Source: Planctomycetota bacterium
GTDB taxonomy: Bacteria; Planctomycetota; Phycisphaerae; SM23-33
DNA: 64,000 nt
Assembly: GCA_029553505.1 (NCBI GenBank)
Contig: JAKPKY010000113.1
Span: 1-64,000, forward strand
Reading direction: 5' to 3'
Positions within the stretch are counted from its first letter, which is position 1. Every line of letters starts with the position of its first letter. The position numbers and the translations under genes were made by a program. The notes beneath the pieces were generated by a model. It was given only the letters and a program-made list of their open reading frames with translations, had not been told where the DNA came from and searched no databases. Positions 9,181-17,912 of this stretch are shown here, piece by piece.

Positions 9181-9474
9181 GTGAGCCGCCCCGAGGAATC
9201 GAGCAAACCCGGATGCCCCGGCAGTTGCCCCGCCTGCCCCGCAGGCAAGGAAGACGCCCCCCCGTGCAGGGAGGGGCTGACCGGTTGGCGGCTGGCGGCG
9301 ATGGCCGGCCTGGCGTTCCTCCTGCCGCTGGCGCTGGCGGGGATCGGCGCGGTCCTCGGCGGAAGCGACGAGATCCGCCAACTCGCCGGCGCGGCGATCG
9401 GGCTGGCCGCAGGCGTGGCGATTGCCGTGATCGGCGCCCGCTGGGTCCGACGGGCAGCGAAGGAGAATCCATGA
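9181..9474 (+). CDS. Small Cys-rich two-TM protein, possible Rnf accessory
   Basis: 97 aa; N-terminal CPGSCPACPAGKEDAPPC then two hydrophobic segments; ATGA overlap with rnfC. Confidence 0.6.
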   Translation: MSRPEESSKPGCPGSCPACPAGKEDAPPCREGLTGWRLAAMAGLAFLLPLALAGIGAVLGGSDEIRQLAGAAIGLAAGVAIAVIGARWVRRAAKENP

Positions 9475-10826
9475 GTGCGATGACCGATACCCTCCCGGGC
9501 AGCGGGACGTTTGCCCGGGGCGTCCACCCCCCCGAGCGCAAGGGCCTGTCCGGCCCGAAGGCGATCGAGGTCCTGCCCACCCCCAAGCAGGTGGCCATTC
9601 CGCTGCTCCAGCACACCGGCGCGCCCTGCGAACCGGCGGTCAAGCCGCGCGACGCCGTCGCGCTGGGGCAGGTCATCGGCACGTCGCAGGCGTTCATCTC
9701 CGCGCCGGTCCACGCGTCGGTGGCGGGCGTGGCGCAGATGGGCTCGGTGGCCACCCTGCCCAACGGGCGGCACGTCAAGACCGTGCCCATCAAGGCCGAG
9801 GGCGAGCAGCTCGAAGGCGAGGCCCTGCTGGCCGACGTGTTCGGCGGCGACTGGCCCACCCAGGGCCTGCACACGCATGAGCCCAAGGCCATCGCCCAGG
9901 CCGTCCGCGACGCGGGCATCGTGGGCCTCGGCGGCGCGGCGTTTCCCACCAGCGTGAAGTTCGCCCGCAATGAAGCCAAGCCCGTGGACGTTCTGCTGGT
10001 CAACGGCTGCGAGTGCGAGCCGTACCTGACGGCGGACTATCGCCTGATGATGGAATACCCCGCGCCGATCGTCACAGGCGCGTTGCTGGCGGCGCACGCG
10101 GCCGGGGCCAAGCGCGTCGTCATCGCCATCGAGGACAACAAGCGCGACGCGGCGGAGAAGGTTCGCGCCGCGGCCGGCGGAACCCACGTCGAGGTCGCGG
10201 TGCTGCACACCAAGTACCCGATGGGCGGCGAGAGGCAGACGATCCTGGCGGCGCTGAAGCGCGAGGTTCCCACCGGCGGGCTTCCGCTGGACGTGGGCGT
10301 GGTGGTGATCAACGTGGGCACGGCGGCCGCGGTCGCCCGGGCGGTCCTGCGGGGCAAGCCCCTGACGCACCGCGTCGTCTCCGTCACCGGGGCGGGCGTG
10401 CGCGAGCCGAAGAACCTGCTCGTGCCCGTCGGCGTCAGCTACGGGGAACTGATCGACTTCTGCGGCGGGCTGACCGACGACGCGGCGCGGATCGTCGCCG
10501 GCGGGCCGATGATGGGCTTCACCCTCGCCGACCTGTCCACGCCCGTGACCAAGGGAACCAGCGGCGTGACCGTCCTGACCCGCGACGACGTCCGCCGCGC
10601 CGAGCAGACCAACTGCGTCCGCTGCGGGCGCTGCGTGGACGTCTGCCCGCTGCGCCTGGTTCCCACCAAGATGGCGATGGCCGCCAAGTTCCGCGACTGG
10701 GAACTGGCGAAACGATATCACCTCCAGGCGTGCTGCGAGTGCGGCTGCTGCGGGTACGCCTGCCCCGCGAGCATCCCCCTGGTGCAGTTGATCCGCCTGG
10801 GCAAGGCCCAGATTCCCAAGGAATAA
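9471..10826 (+). CDS. rnfC: Electron transport complex subunit RnfC
   Basis: GLGGAAFPTSVKF, LLVNGCECEPYLTADYRLM, CVRCGRCVDVCP, CCECGCCGYACP. Confidence 0.95.
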   Translation: MSAMTDTLPGSGTFARGVHPPERKGLSGPKAIEVLPTPKQVAIPLLQHTGAPCEPAVKPRDAVALGQVIGTSQAFISAPVHASVAGVAQMGSVATLPNGRHVKTVPIKAEGEQLEGEALLADVFGGDWPTQGLHTHEPKAIAQAVRDAGIVGLGGAAFPTSVKFARNEAKPVDVLLVNGCECEPYLTADYRLMMEYPAPIVTGALLAAHAAGAKRVVIAIEDNKRDAAEKVRAAAGGTHVEVAVLHTKYPMGGERQTILAALKREVPTGGLPLDVGVVVINVGTAAAVARAVLRGKPLTHRVVSVTGAGVREPKNLLVPVGVSYGELIDFCGGLTDDAARIVAGGPMMGFTLADLSTPVTKGTSGVTVLTRDDVRRAEQTNCVRCGRCVDVCPLRLVPTKMAMAAKFRDWELAKRYHLQACCECGCCGYACPASIPLVQLIRLGKAQIPKE

Positions 10827-10874
10827 GACGCGAACTTCGAACTCCGACCTACGAACTTCGAACTGGACCACGAT

Positions 10875-11939
10875 ATGGCAGAGAACACGGAACACGCTGC
10901 GGAAACAACGGGGGAACTCGAGGTCGCGCCGGGCCCGCACCTGGCCAGCCGGGCGCTGACCACGCGGCGGATGATGCTCGACGTGCTGATCGCCCTGCTG
11001 CCGGCGACGGCCGTGGCGATCTGGGTCTTCCAGTGGTACGCCGCCGCGCAGATCGCCGTCTGCGTGGCCAGTTGCGTGGCGACCGAGTGGCTGCTGATGA
11101 CGCTCTGGTGGCGCAAGGGCGTGACGGTCAAGGATTGCTCGGCCGTCGTGACGGGCCTGATCCTGGCGTTCTCGATTCCCGCGGCCTGCCCGTGGTGGGT
11201 CAGCGTCATCGCCTCGTTCGTGGCCATCGCCCTGGGCAAGGTGGTCTTCGGGGGCGTGGGAATGAACATCTTCAACCCCGCGATGGTCGGGCGGGCGTTC
11301 GTGATGGTGTCGTTCGCGGGCTTCCTGGCCGCGGGCGGATACGTGGCCCGGACGGCCGGCGTGGTCGGCGAGGTGGGCAACGTCACGCAGACGGTGCCCT
11401 GGCTGTTCACCCGGCACATCCCCGACGCGATGTCGCAGGCGACGCCCATGACGGCGGCCTTCAAGGCCGGAAAGGGCTTCGACCTGATGGCGTTGTTCCT
11501 GGGCAACACCAACGGCTCGATGGGCGAGACCAGCGCCCTGGCGTGCCTGATCGGCGGGCTGTACCTGTGCCTGCGCCGGACGGCCGCCTGGCAGATCCCC
11601 CTCGGCGCGATCGTCGGACTGGGCGTGCTGGCCGGCATCGACAACCTCGTGAACCCCGCGGCCGAATGGACCGCGCTGCACCACCTGCTCGGCGGGGCGT
11701 TCCTGCTGGGCGCGTTCTTCATCGTCACCGACCCGGTCTCCAGCCCGCTGACGCCGTGGGGGCGGTTCCTCTACGGCGTGCTGTTCGGCGTGCTGGTGAT
11801 GCTGGTCCGCCTGCTGACCAACTACCCCGAGGGCGTGATGTTCAGCGTGCTGCTGGTCAACGCGATCGCGCCGCTGCTGAACCGCTGGACGATCCCGCGC
11901 CCCGTGGGCGGGCCCGTGCCGGTGCGGGTGAAAAAGTAA
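10875..11939 (+). CDS. rnfD: Electron transport complex subunit RnfD
   Basis: GMNIFNPAMVGRAF and FIVTDPVSSPLTPWGR. Confidence 0.94.
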   Translation: MAENTEHAAETTGELEVAPGPHLASRALTTRRMMLDVLIALLPATAVAIWVFQWYAAAQIAVCVASCVATEWLLMTLWWRKGVTVKDCSAVVTGLILAFSIPAACPWWVSVIASFVAIALGKVVFGGVGMNIFNPAMVGRAFVMVSFAGFLAAGGYVARTAGVVGEVGNVTQTVPWLFTRHIPDAMSQATPMTAAFKAGKGFDLMALFLGNTNGSMGETSALACLIGGLYLCLRRTAAWQIPLGAIVGLGVLAGIDNLVNPAAEWTALHHLLGGAFLLGAFFIVTDPVSSPLTPWGRFLYGVLFGVLVMLVRLLTNYPEGVMFSVLLVNAIAPLLNRWTIPRPVGGPVPVRVKK

Positions 11940-11982
11940 ACTCGTTTCCGAGACCCGAAGGACATTCAACAGGTTCACGCAC

Positions 11983-12627
11983 ATGAAAAACAGTTCCCTG
12001 GGACAGGCGTGGCTGGTTCTGCTGCTGTCGCTGGCGTTCGGGGCGGCGCTGGCGGGCGTGCAGGTCGGCTGGGGGCCGATCATCGAGCAGAACAAGCGAA
12101 ACAAGACCTACGACCAGATTCCCCGCCTGGTGCACGACGTCGAGGCGGTCGATCTCACCGGAAAGCCCGCGAAGCTCTCGGGCGTCAAGGAGGCCACCGA
12201 GGAAGTGCCTTACGACGACGGAAAATCCGTCGCCTTCAAGGTGTTCTGGCAGGGCAAGGACCCCGCCGGAAAGGTTCACCTCGGATGGGTCATCAAGGGC
12301 AAGGGCAACGGGTACGCCGACGTGATCGAGGTGCTCATCGGCCTGGACCGCAAGGCCGAGCGCATCACCGGCTTGACCGTGCTGTTCAACAACGAGACGC
12401 CGGGCCTGGGCAACAAGATCACCACCGAAAAGTTCCAGGACCAGTTCCGCGGTCTGGACGCGGCGAAGCCGGTCGGATACGAGAAATCCGCCCCCGCGCC
12501 GGGTTCCAACCGCATCCAGGCCATCAGCGGCGCGACGATCTCCTCCGAGAGCGTCTGCAACATCGTCAACCAGGCCGTCGCGGGCTTCCGGGCCCAGCTT
12601 CCGGCGCTGAACCAGAAGGACCACTGA
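11983..12627 (+). CDS. rnfG: Electron transport complex subunit RnfG
   Basis: NNETPGLGNKI and flavinylation motif ISGATISS. Confidence 0.93.
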   Translation: MKNSSLGQAWLVLLLSLAFGAALAGVQVGWGPIIEQNKRNKTYDQIPRLVHDVEAVDLTGKPAKLSGVKEATEEVPYDDGKSVAFKVFWQGKDPAGKVHLGWVIKGKGNGYADVIEVLIGLDRKAERITGLTVLFNNETPGLGNKITTEKFQDQFRGLDAAKPVGYEKSAPAPGSNRIQAISGATISSESVCNIVNQAVAGFRAQLPALNQKDH

Positions 12628-12629
12628 CC

Positions 12630-13277
12630 ATGGCGAAAGACGGACCGACCCCCCTGGAGCGGTTCCTGCGGGGCATCATCCCGGAGAACCCGGTGTTCCG
12701 ACAGGTGCTGGGCACCTGCCCGACGCTCGCGATCACCGGCACCGTGCGGCAGGCGATCACCATGAGCGCCGCCGTGATGTTCGTGCTGATCTGCGCGAAC
12801 CTCATCACCAGTCTGATCCGCAACCTGCTCAAGCCGCATCTGCGGATCCTGGTGTTCACGCTGACCATCGCCGCGTTCGTGACGATCGCCGACAAGTTCC
12901 TCGCGGCGTTCGTTCCGGACATGAGCGAGAAGCTCGGGCCGTACATCCCGCTGATCATCGTCAACTGCATCATCATCTGCCGGTGCGAGGTGTGCGCCAG
13001 CAAGCAGGGGCTGGCGGCGTCGGCCGCCGACGCGGTCGGGCAGGGACTGGGCAACACGCTGGCGCTGGTGGCGATGGCCACCGTGCGCGAGCTGCTGGGC
13101 AGCGGGTCGTGGTTCGACATTCCGCTGTTCTGGAAGGAAGGGACGGCCGGCGAGCAGTTCCGCTGGTCGATCATGAACCAGCCCCCGGGGGCGTTCCTCA
13201 CGTTCGGCCTGCTGCTGGGCGCGGTCGTCTGGATCGACCAGCTCCACCAGAAGCGCGCCGCGGCGGCCAAGAGGTGA
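12630..13277 (+). CDS. rnfE: Electron transport complex subunit RnfE
   Basis: [17 protein letters not shown] and [16 protein letters not shown]. Confidence 0.94.
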   Translation: MAKDGPTPLERFLRGIIPENPVFRQVLGTCPTLAITGTVRQAITMSAAVMFVLICANLITSLIRNLLKPHLRILVFTLTIAAFVTIADKFLAAFVPDMSEKLGPYIPLIIVNCIIICRCEVCASKQGLAASAADAVGQGLGNTLALVAMATVRELLGSGSWFDIPLFWKEGTAGEQFRWSIMNQPPGAFLTFGLLLGAVVWIDQLHQKRAAAAKR

Positions 13278-13281
13278 CCGA

Positions 13282-14097
13282 ATGGAATACCTGAGCCAAA
13301 TCGTCCTGATCGCGATCGGCGCGGCGCTGATCAACAACTTCGTGCTGCATTACTTCGTGGGCATCTGCCCGTTCATCGGCGTGTCGCGCCGGGTGGACAT
13401 GGCCTTCGGAATGGGCGCCGCGGTGACGTTCGTCATCTCCATCGCCGCGATGCTCAGCTGGGTGCTGACGTACTACGTGCTCCAGCCCGGCGCGCCGCTG
13501 GCGAAATGGATCGCGGGCCTGTTCCTGCCCGCCGAGACCGCCGCCCAGGTGGACCTGAGCGTCCTGACCTACATCGTCTACATCTTCGTGATCGCCTCCA
13601 GCGTGCAGTTCGTCGAGATGTACCTGCGGAAGTTCCTGCCCGCGCTCTACAAGAGCTTCGGCGTGTTCCTCCCGCTGATCACCACGAACTGCGCGATCCT
13701 CTTCGCCTGCCTGTACGTCATGAAGATGGTCGTGGGCGTCGAGCCCGCCGAGCAGTGGGGGCTCGTGCCCTCGCTGACGCTGGCGTTCTTCGCGGGCATC
13801 GGGTTCACGCTGGCGATCGTGATCATGGCCGGCATCCGCGAGGAACTGGACCACTGCGACGTCCCGGCGCCCCTGCGGGGACCGGGCATCACGCTGATCG
13901 TCTCGGGCATCCTGGCGCTGGCGTTCCTGGCGTTCACGGGGATGGACCGCAAGCTGGAGAAGATGTTCCAGGGCGACCCGCCCGCCGCAACGGCTGCACA
14001 GGCCCCGCAGGCAACCACCGCCGCCAGCCCGGCCTGGAAGGCGCCCGCGCCGGCGACGCAGGGCGAATCGCCCGACACCACCACGCAACGGCAATGA
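13282..14097 (+). CDS. rnfA: Electron transport complex subunit RnfA
   Basis: [18 protein letters not shown] and [12 protein letters not shown]. Confidence 0.94.
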   Translation: MEYLSQIVLIAIGAALINNFVLHYFVGICPFIGVSRRVDMAFGMGAAVTFVISIAAMLSWVLTYYVLQPGAPLAKWIAGLFLPAETAAQVDLSVLTYIVYIFVIASSVQFVEMYLRKFLPALYKSFGVFLPLITTNCAILFACLYVMKMVVGVEPAEQWGLVPSLTLAFFAGIGFTLAIVIMAGIREELDHCDVPAPLRGPGITLIVSGILALAFLAFTGMDRKLEKMFQGDPPAATAAQAPQATTAASPAWKAPAPATQGESPDTTTQRQ

Positions 14098-14110
14098 GTG
14101 AGAGGACGTC

Positions 14111-15028
14111 ATGACCACACTGATCCTGATCCTGGCCGCCGGAACCATGCTGCTGCTGGCGGTCGTGATGGCGCTGGTCCTGGGTTGGGCCAACCGGGCG
14201 TTCCACGTCGAGGTCAACCCGCTCGTGGAAAAGGCGCTGGCCCTGCTTCCGGGCGCCAACTGCGGCGGATGCGGGTTCGTCGGATGCGGCGAATACGCCG
14301 AGGCCGTCGTCCACGGAAAAGCGGCGCCGGACAAGTGCCCCGTCGGCGGAGAGACCTGCGCCCAGGAGCTGGCGGCCCTGCTGGGCATCGACCTGAAGCC
14401 CACGTTCCCTTACCGCCCCGTCGTCCACTGCGGCGCGACCTACGCCGACCGCCTCGGACGGACGCCCTATCGCGGGCGGAAAACCTGCGCCAGCGCCAAT
14501 CTCGTCGCGGGCGTGCAGGGGTGCACGTACGGCTGCCTGGGGTTCGGCGACTGCCGCACCGCCTGCCGGTTCGACGCACTGGAGATCCGCGACGGGCTGG
14601 CCGTCGTTGATTATGAAAAATGCACCGGCTGCGGCGCCTGCGCCAAGGTCTGCCCCCGCAACCTCATCACGATGGTCCCCTTCAAGGCCGACCGCATGTA
14701 CGTCGTCGCCTGCAGCAACCAGGACTTCGGGAAGGACGTCAAGGCCGTCTGCAACGTCGGATGCATCGGATGCAAGGCCTGCATGAGGCTCGCGCCGGAA
14801 CTGTTCAACGTCACCGACAACATCGCGCGGATCGACTACGACAAGTACGACCCCGAGAAGATGGAGCAGGTCGTGCTCGCGCTCCAGAAGTGCCCCACCA
14901 AGCGAATCGTCCCGATGGGCAAGCCCTCGCCCAAGGACCTGGAGGCCGTCAAGGACGAGCACCTGCCCAAGCACCCCATCCAGGCCGACTTCAAGACCAC
15001 CGTTGACAAGACGGAGTGGAAGGGATAG
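14111..15028 (+). CDS. rnfB: Electron transport complex subunit RnfB
   Basis: LLPGANCGGCGFVGCGEYAEAVV plus ferredoxin-type CxxCxxCxxxC clusters. Confidence 0.95.
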   Translation: MTTLILILAAGTMLLLAVVMALVLGWANRAFHVEVNPLVEKALALLPGANCGGCGFVGCGEYAEAVVHGKAAPDKCPVGGETCAQELAALLGIDLKPTFPYRPVVHCGATYADRLGRTPYRGRKTCASANLVAGVQGCTYGCLGFGDCRTACRFDALEIRDGLAVVDYEKCTGCGACAKVCPRNLITMVPFKADRMYVVACSNQDFGKDVKAVCNVGCIGCKACMRLAPELFNVTDNIARIDYDKYDPEKMEQVVLALQKCPTKRIVPMGKPSPKDLEAVKDEHLPKHPIQADFKTTVDKTEWKG

Positions 15029-15039
15029 GCCAAAAGGGC

Positions 15040-15059
15040 AAAGGCCGAAGGGCGAAGGG
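15040..15059. repeat. Dispersed repeat AAAGGCCGAAGGGCGAAGGG
   Basis: Exact reverse-complement copy at 17829-17848. Confidence 0.8.
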
Positions 15060-15095
15060 GAAAGGGAAACCGTTTCGTCGGAGCTGGTTTCCCTT

Positions 15096-15482
15096 TCAAC
15101 GTTCTTCCCATTTCCGCTCGATGGCCCGTCGGCGGCGCGCGGAGAGGTGGGCGAACAGCCCCGCCGCCGCGGCGCAGAAGCCGATCGTCCCGCCCGCCAG
15201 CGCCGCGAGGGTTGGTTCCGGCAGCGGTTGTTTGCGAAGGAAGGTCAGGGCGGCGATCATTCCGAATCCGGCCGCCGCCCCCAGCCCCGCGCCGCGCAGC
15301 ACGCCCCCGCGCACCGTTTTGGCGCTGCCGCCGAACGGAATCACCCCACAGACCGCCAGCACGAACGCCCCAACCGGCTGGCCCAGGTACAGCGTGGGAA
15401 AGTACCCCGCCGCGAAGAACCCCGCCGCCGACCACAAGGCGACGCTCACCCGCCATCCGGTGCTGCGCTTCCCGCGAGGCAT
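15096..15482 (-). CDS. Hypothetical membrane protein
   Basis: 128 aa with hydrophobic segments, starting immediately after apbE on the same strand. Confidence 0.55.
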   Translation of the reverse strand: MPRGKRSTGWRVSVALWSAAGFFAAGYFPTLYLGQPVGAFVLAVCGVIPFGGSAKTVRGGVLRGAGLGAAAGFGMIAALTFLRKQPLPEPTLAALAGGTIGFCAAAAGLFAHLSARRRRAIERKWEER

Positions 15483-15484
15483 CG

Positions 15485-16582
15485 TCACCTGCCCCCCGCC
15501 GGCAGGCGGGATGGCGCGCCGTGCCATTGCACCCCGGCGGGTGGTTCGACCAGCAGTCCGCGCAGGCCCACCGTCGCGTGGATGGTGTAGTGGTCTGACG
15601 TTCCAGCGACGATCATCGCCTCGACGCCCGCGCCCCGGGGCAGCAGCGCCAGTCCCTCGGGGCCCAACACGCTCAGGGCGGTCGCCCAGCCGTCGGCGAG
15701 CGTTGCCGTCGGCGCGACGACCGTCACGGAGGGGGCGGCGTCGGCGGGCAGGCCCGTGCGCGGGTCGAGGATGTGGCTGTAGCGCTTGCCCGCGATTTCG
15801 GTGAAGCGTTCGTAGTTTCCGCTGGTGCACACCGCGCCGTCGGAAATCGCCAGCAGCGTCAGCGGCGCGTCCGTCTCCGGGCGGAAGGGGTTCCGCACCG
15901 CGACATGCCACGCGCCGCCGTCGCGCCGCCGCCCGAAGCAGCGGATGTCGCCCCCCACGTCCACCAGCCCGCCCAGGCACCCCGCCCGGCGAAGCGCCTC
16001 AGCGGCGCGGTCGATGCCGTATCCCTTGGCGATGCCCCCGAGGTCCACCGCGGCCGTCGCCTTGCGCTTGACCGCCCCGCCGTCGCGCAGCTCCATGTCG
16101 GGCCAGCGCGATTCATCCCTCGCCGCAGCCAGGCGCTCCGCCGTCGGCGGCGCGCCGTCCTGCCCCGCCTGCATCCACAGCAGGATCAGCGGGCGGATCG
16201 TCACGTCGAACGCCCCGTCGCTCTGTTCCCACAGGCGGCGCGAGGCGCGAAGCACCTCGACGGTCTGCGGGGCCAGTTCCACGAGTTGTCCCGCGGGCGC
16301 GGCGTTGAATTTCGAGACGTCGGAGAGCTCGATCCGCCGGCTCATCTGGAGCTCGACGTTGCGCAGCTCGTTTTCGGCGGCCTGGAGCGCCTCGTCGGCC
16401 TCCTCGTCGCGGTCCGCCTCCACGACGGCCAGCAGGTGCGTCCGCGTGCCCATGACGGCCTCGGGGCGGCTCTCGCGGACGATCAGCAGCGCGTCGCGCC
16501 CGCGGCTCATCCACAGCCCCGTCGCCGCCAGCGCCGCCACCACCGCCACCACGCCGACGCCGAGAATCCGCTTTGCGTTCAT
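15485..16582 (-). CDS. apbE: FAD:protein FMN transferase (ApbE)
   Basis: [59 protein letters not shown]. Confidence 0.93.
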   Translation of the reverse strand: MNAKRILGVGVVAVVAALAATGLWMSRGRDALLIVRESRPEAVMGTRTHLLAVVEADRDEEADEALQAAENELRNVELQMSRRIELSDVSKFNAAPAGQLVELAPQTVEVLRASRRLWEQSDGAFDVTIRPLILLWMQAGQDGAPPTAERLAAARDESRWPDMELRDGGAVKRKATAAVDLGGIAKGYGIDRAAEALRRAGCLGGLVDVGGDIRCFGRRRDGGAWHVAVRNPFRPETDAPLTLLAISDGAVCTSGNYERFTEIAGKRYSHILDPRTGLPADAAPSVTVVAPTATLADGWATALSVLGPEGLALLPRGAGVEAMIVAGTSDHYTIHATVGLRGLLVEPPAGVQWHGAPSRLPAGGR

Positions 16583-16603
16583 GCGGCACCTGTCTCCCGC
16601 CGG

Positions 16604-16957
16604 TCAGCGCCCGCCGGGGTATTCCGCGACGATGATCGAGTGCATTCCGCCACGCGGGGTGAACCGCCCCGTCACGGTCATCCGGCGCGGGCGCAACACG
16701 CCCACCAGGTCGTCCAGGATGCGGTTGACCACGTCCTCGTAGAATACGCCGACGTTGCGGAAGCCCTGAAGATAGAACTTGAGGCTCTTGAGCTCGACGC
16801 ACAGGCGGTCGGCGACGTATTCGATCTCGAGGGTCCCGAAGTCCGGCTGGGCGGTCTTCGGGCAGACGCTGGTGAACTCCGGCGCGACGTGGCGGATGAC
16901 GTAGTCACGCCCGGGGTGCGGGTTGTCGAACGTTTCGAGAAGTTTCTTGTCGGCCAT
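16604..16957 (-). CDS. queF: NADPH-dependent 7-cyano-7-deazaguanine reductase QueF
   Basis: [24 protein letters not shown] and [14 protein letters not shown]. Confidence 0.94.
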   Translation of the reverse strand: MADKKLLETFDNPHPGRDYVIRHVAPEFTSVCPKTAQPDFGTLEIEYVADRLCVELKSLKFYLQGFRNVGVFYEDVVNRILDDLVGVLRPRRMTVTGRFTPRGGMHSIIVAEYPGGR

Positions 16958-17047
16958 GGTCTCGTTTCCCGGCCCCGCGCGGGGCGTTTTGCGACTTCGA
17001 TCATACAACGATTGCACGCCCGTGGAAAGCCCGCTACGCTGGAGGAC

Positions 17048-17803
17048 ATGGCTTCGTCGCAAACGCAACCGGCCGTCGTGCTCCTGTCCGGCGGGCTGGA
17101 TTCCGCCACCACGCTGGCGTTCGCCCGCTCGCGCGGGTTCGTCTGCCATGCGCTGAGCTTCGACTACGGGCAACGGCACAAGTTCGAGCTGGCGGCAGCC
17201 AGGCGGGTGGCCACGGCGCTGGGCGCGATCGAGCATCGCATCGTGCGGATCGACCTGTCGGCCGGGGGTGGCTTCGGCCACAGCGCCCTGACCGACGAAA
17301 TCTCCGTTCCGAAAGACCGTCCTCTGGAAGACCAGCCTTCCCAAGAGGGAAATCCGAAATCCGAAATCCGAAATCCGAAAATAAAAATCCCCGTCACGTA
17401 CGTTCCGGCGCGGAACACGATTTTCCTGTCGATCGCGCTGGGATACGCCGAGGTGCTCGGCGCGTTCGACATCTTCCTGGGCGTCAACGCGGTGGATTAC
17501 AGCGGGTATCCCGACTGCCGCCCGGAGTTCGTGGAGGCGTTCGAGCGCCTGGCGAACCTGGCGACGGCGGCCGCTGTCGAGGGGAAGGGACGGTTCGCCG
17601 TCCACGCGCCGCTGATCGGCATGACCAAGGGGCAGATCATCCGCGCGGGGCTGGAGATGGGGGTGGACTACTCGCTGACGCACAGCTGCTACGATCCGTC
17701 GTCCGACGGGCGGGCCTGCGGACACTGCGACGCCTGTCGCCTGCGCCGCGCGGGATTCGCCGAGGCGGGCGCCGCCGACCCCACCCGCTACGTCGAAGCG
17801 TGA
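17048..17803 (+). CDS. queC: 7-cyano-7-deazaguanine synthase QueC with in-frame repeat-derived segment
   Basis: [58 protein letters not shown]. Confidence 0.94.
   Translation: MASSQTQPAVVLLSGGLDSATTLAFARSRGFVCHALSFDYGQRHKFELAAARRVATALGAIEHRIVRIDLSAGGGFGHSALTDEISVPKDRPLEDQPSQEGNPKSEIRNPKIKIPVTYVPARNTIFLSIALGYAEVLGAFDIFLGVNAVDYSGYPDCRPEFVEAFERLANLATAAAVEGKGRFAVHAPLIGMTKGQIIRAGLEMGVDYSLTHSCYDPSSDGRACGHCDACRLRRAGFAEAGAADPTRYVEA
17349..17383 (+). repeat. Heptamer repeat (GAAATCC)n inside queC
   Basis: Three perfect GAAATCC units then GAAAATAAAAATCC; translates as [15 protein letters not shown]. Confidence 0.9.
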
Positions 17804-17828
17804 GGAAAAGACCCGACGGAACGGGATT

Positions 17829-17848
17829 CCCTTCGCCCTTCGGCCTTT
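17829..17848. repeat. Inverted copy of the 15040 repeat
   Basis: CCCTTCGCCCTTCGGCCTTT. Confidence 0.8.
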
Positions 17849-17912
17849 CCCCTGTCAGCACTCAATAACCGTTCCCACTCACCACTCTGCACTATCCACT
17901 CTGCCCTCTTCT

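Noticed and set aside
17349-17383. CRISPR-like short repeats (GAAATCC)n
   Set aside because: Direct heptamers without spacers, translated in frame in queC.
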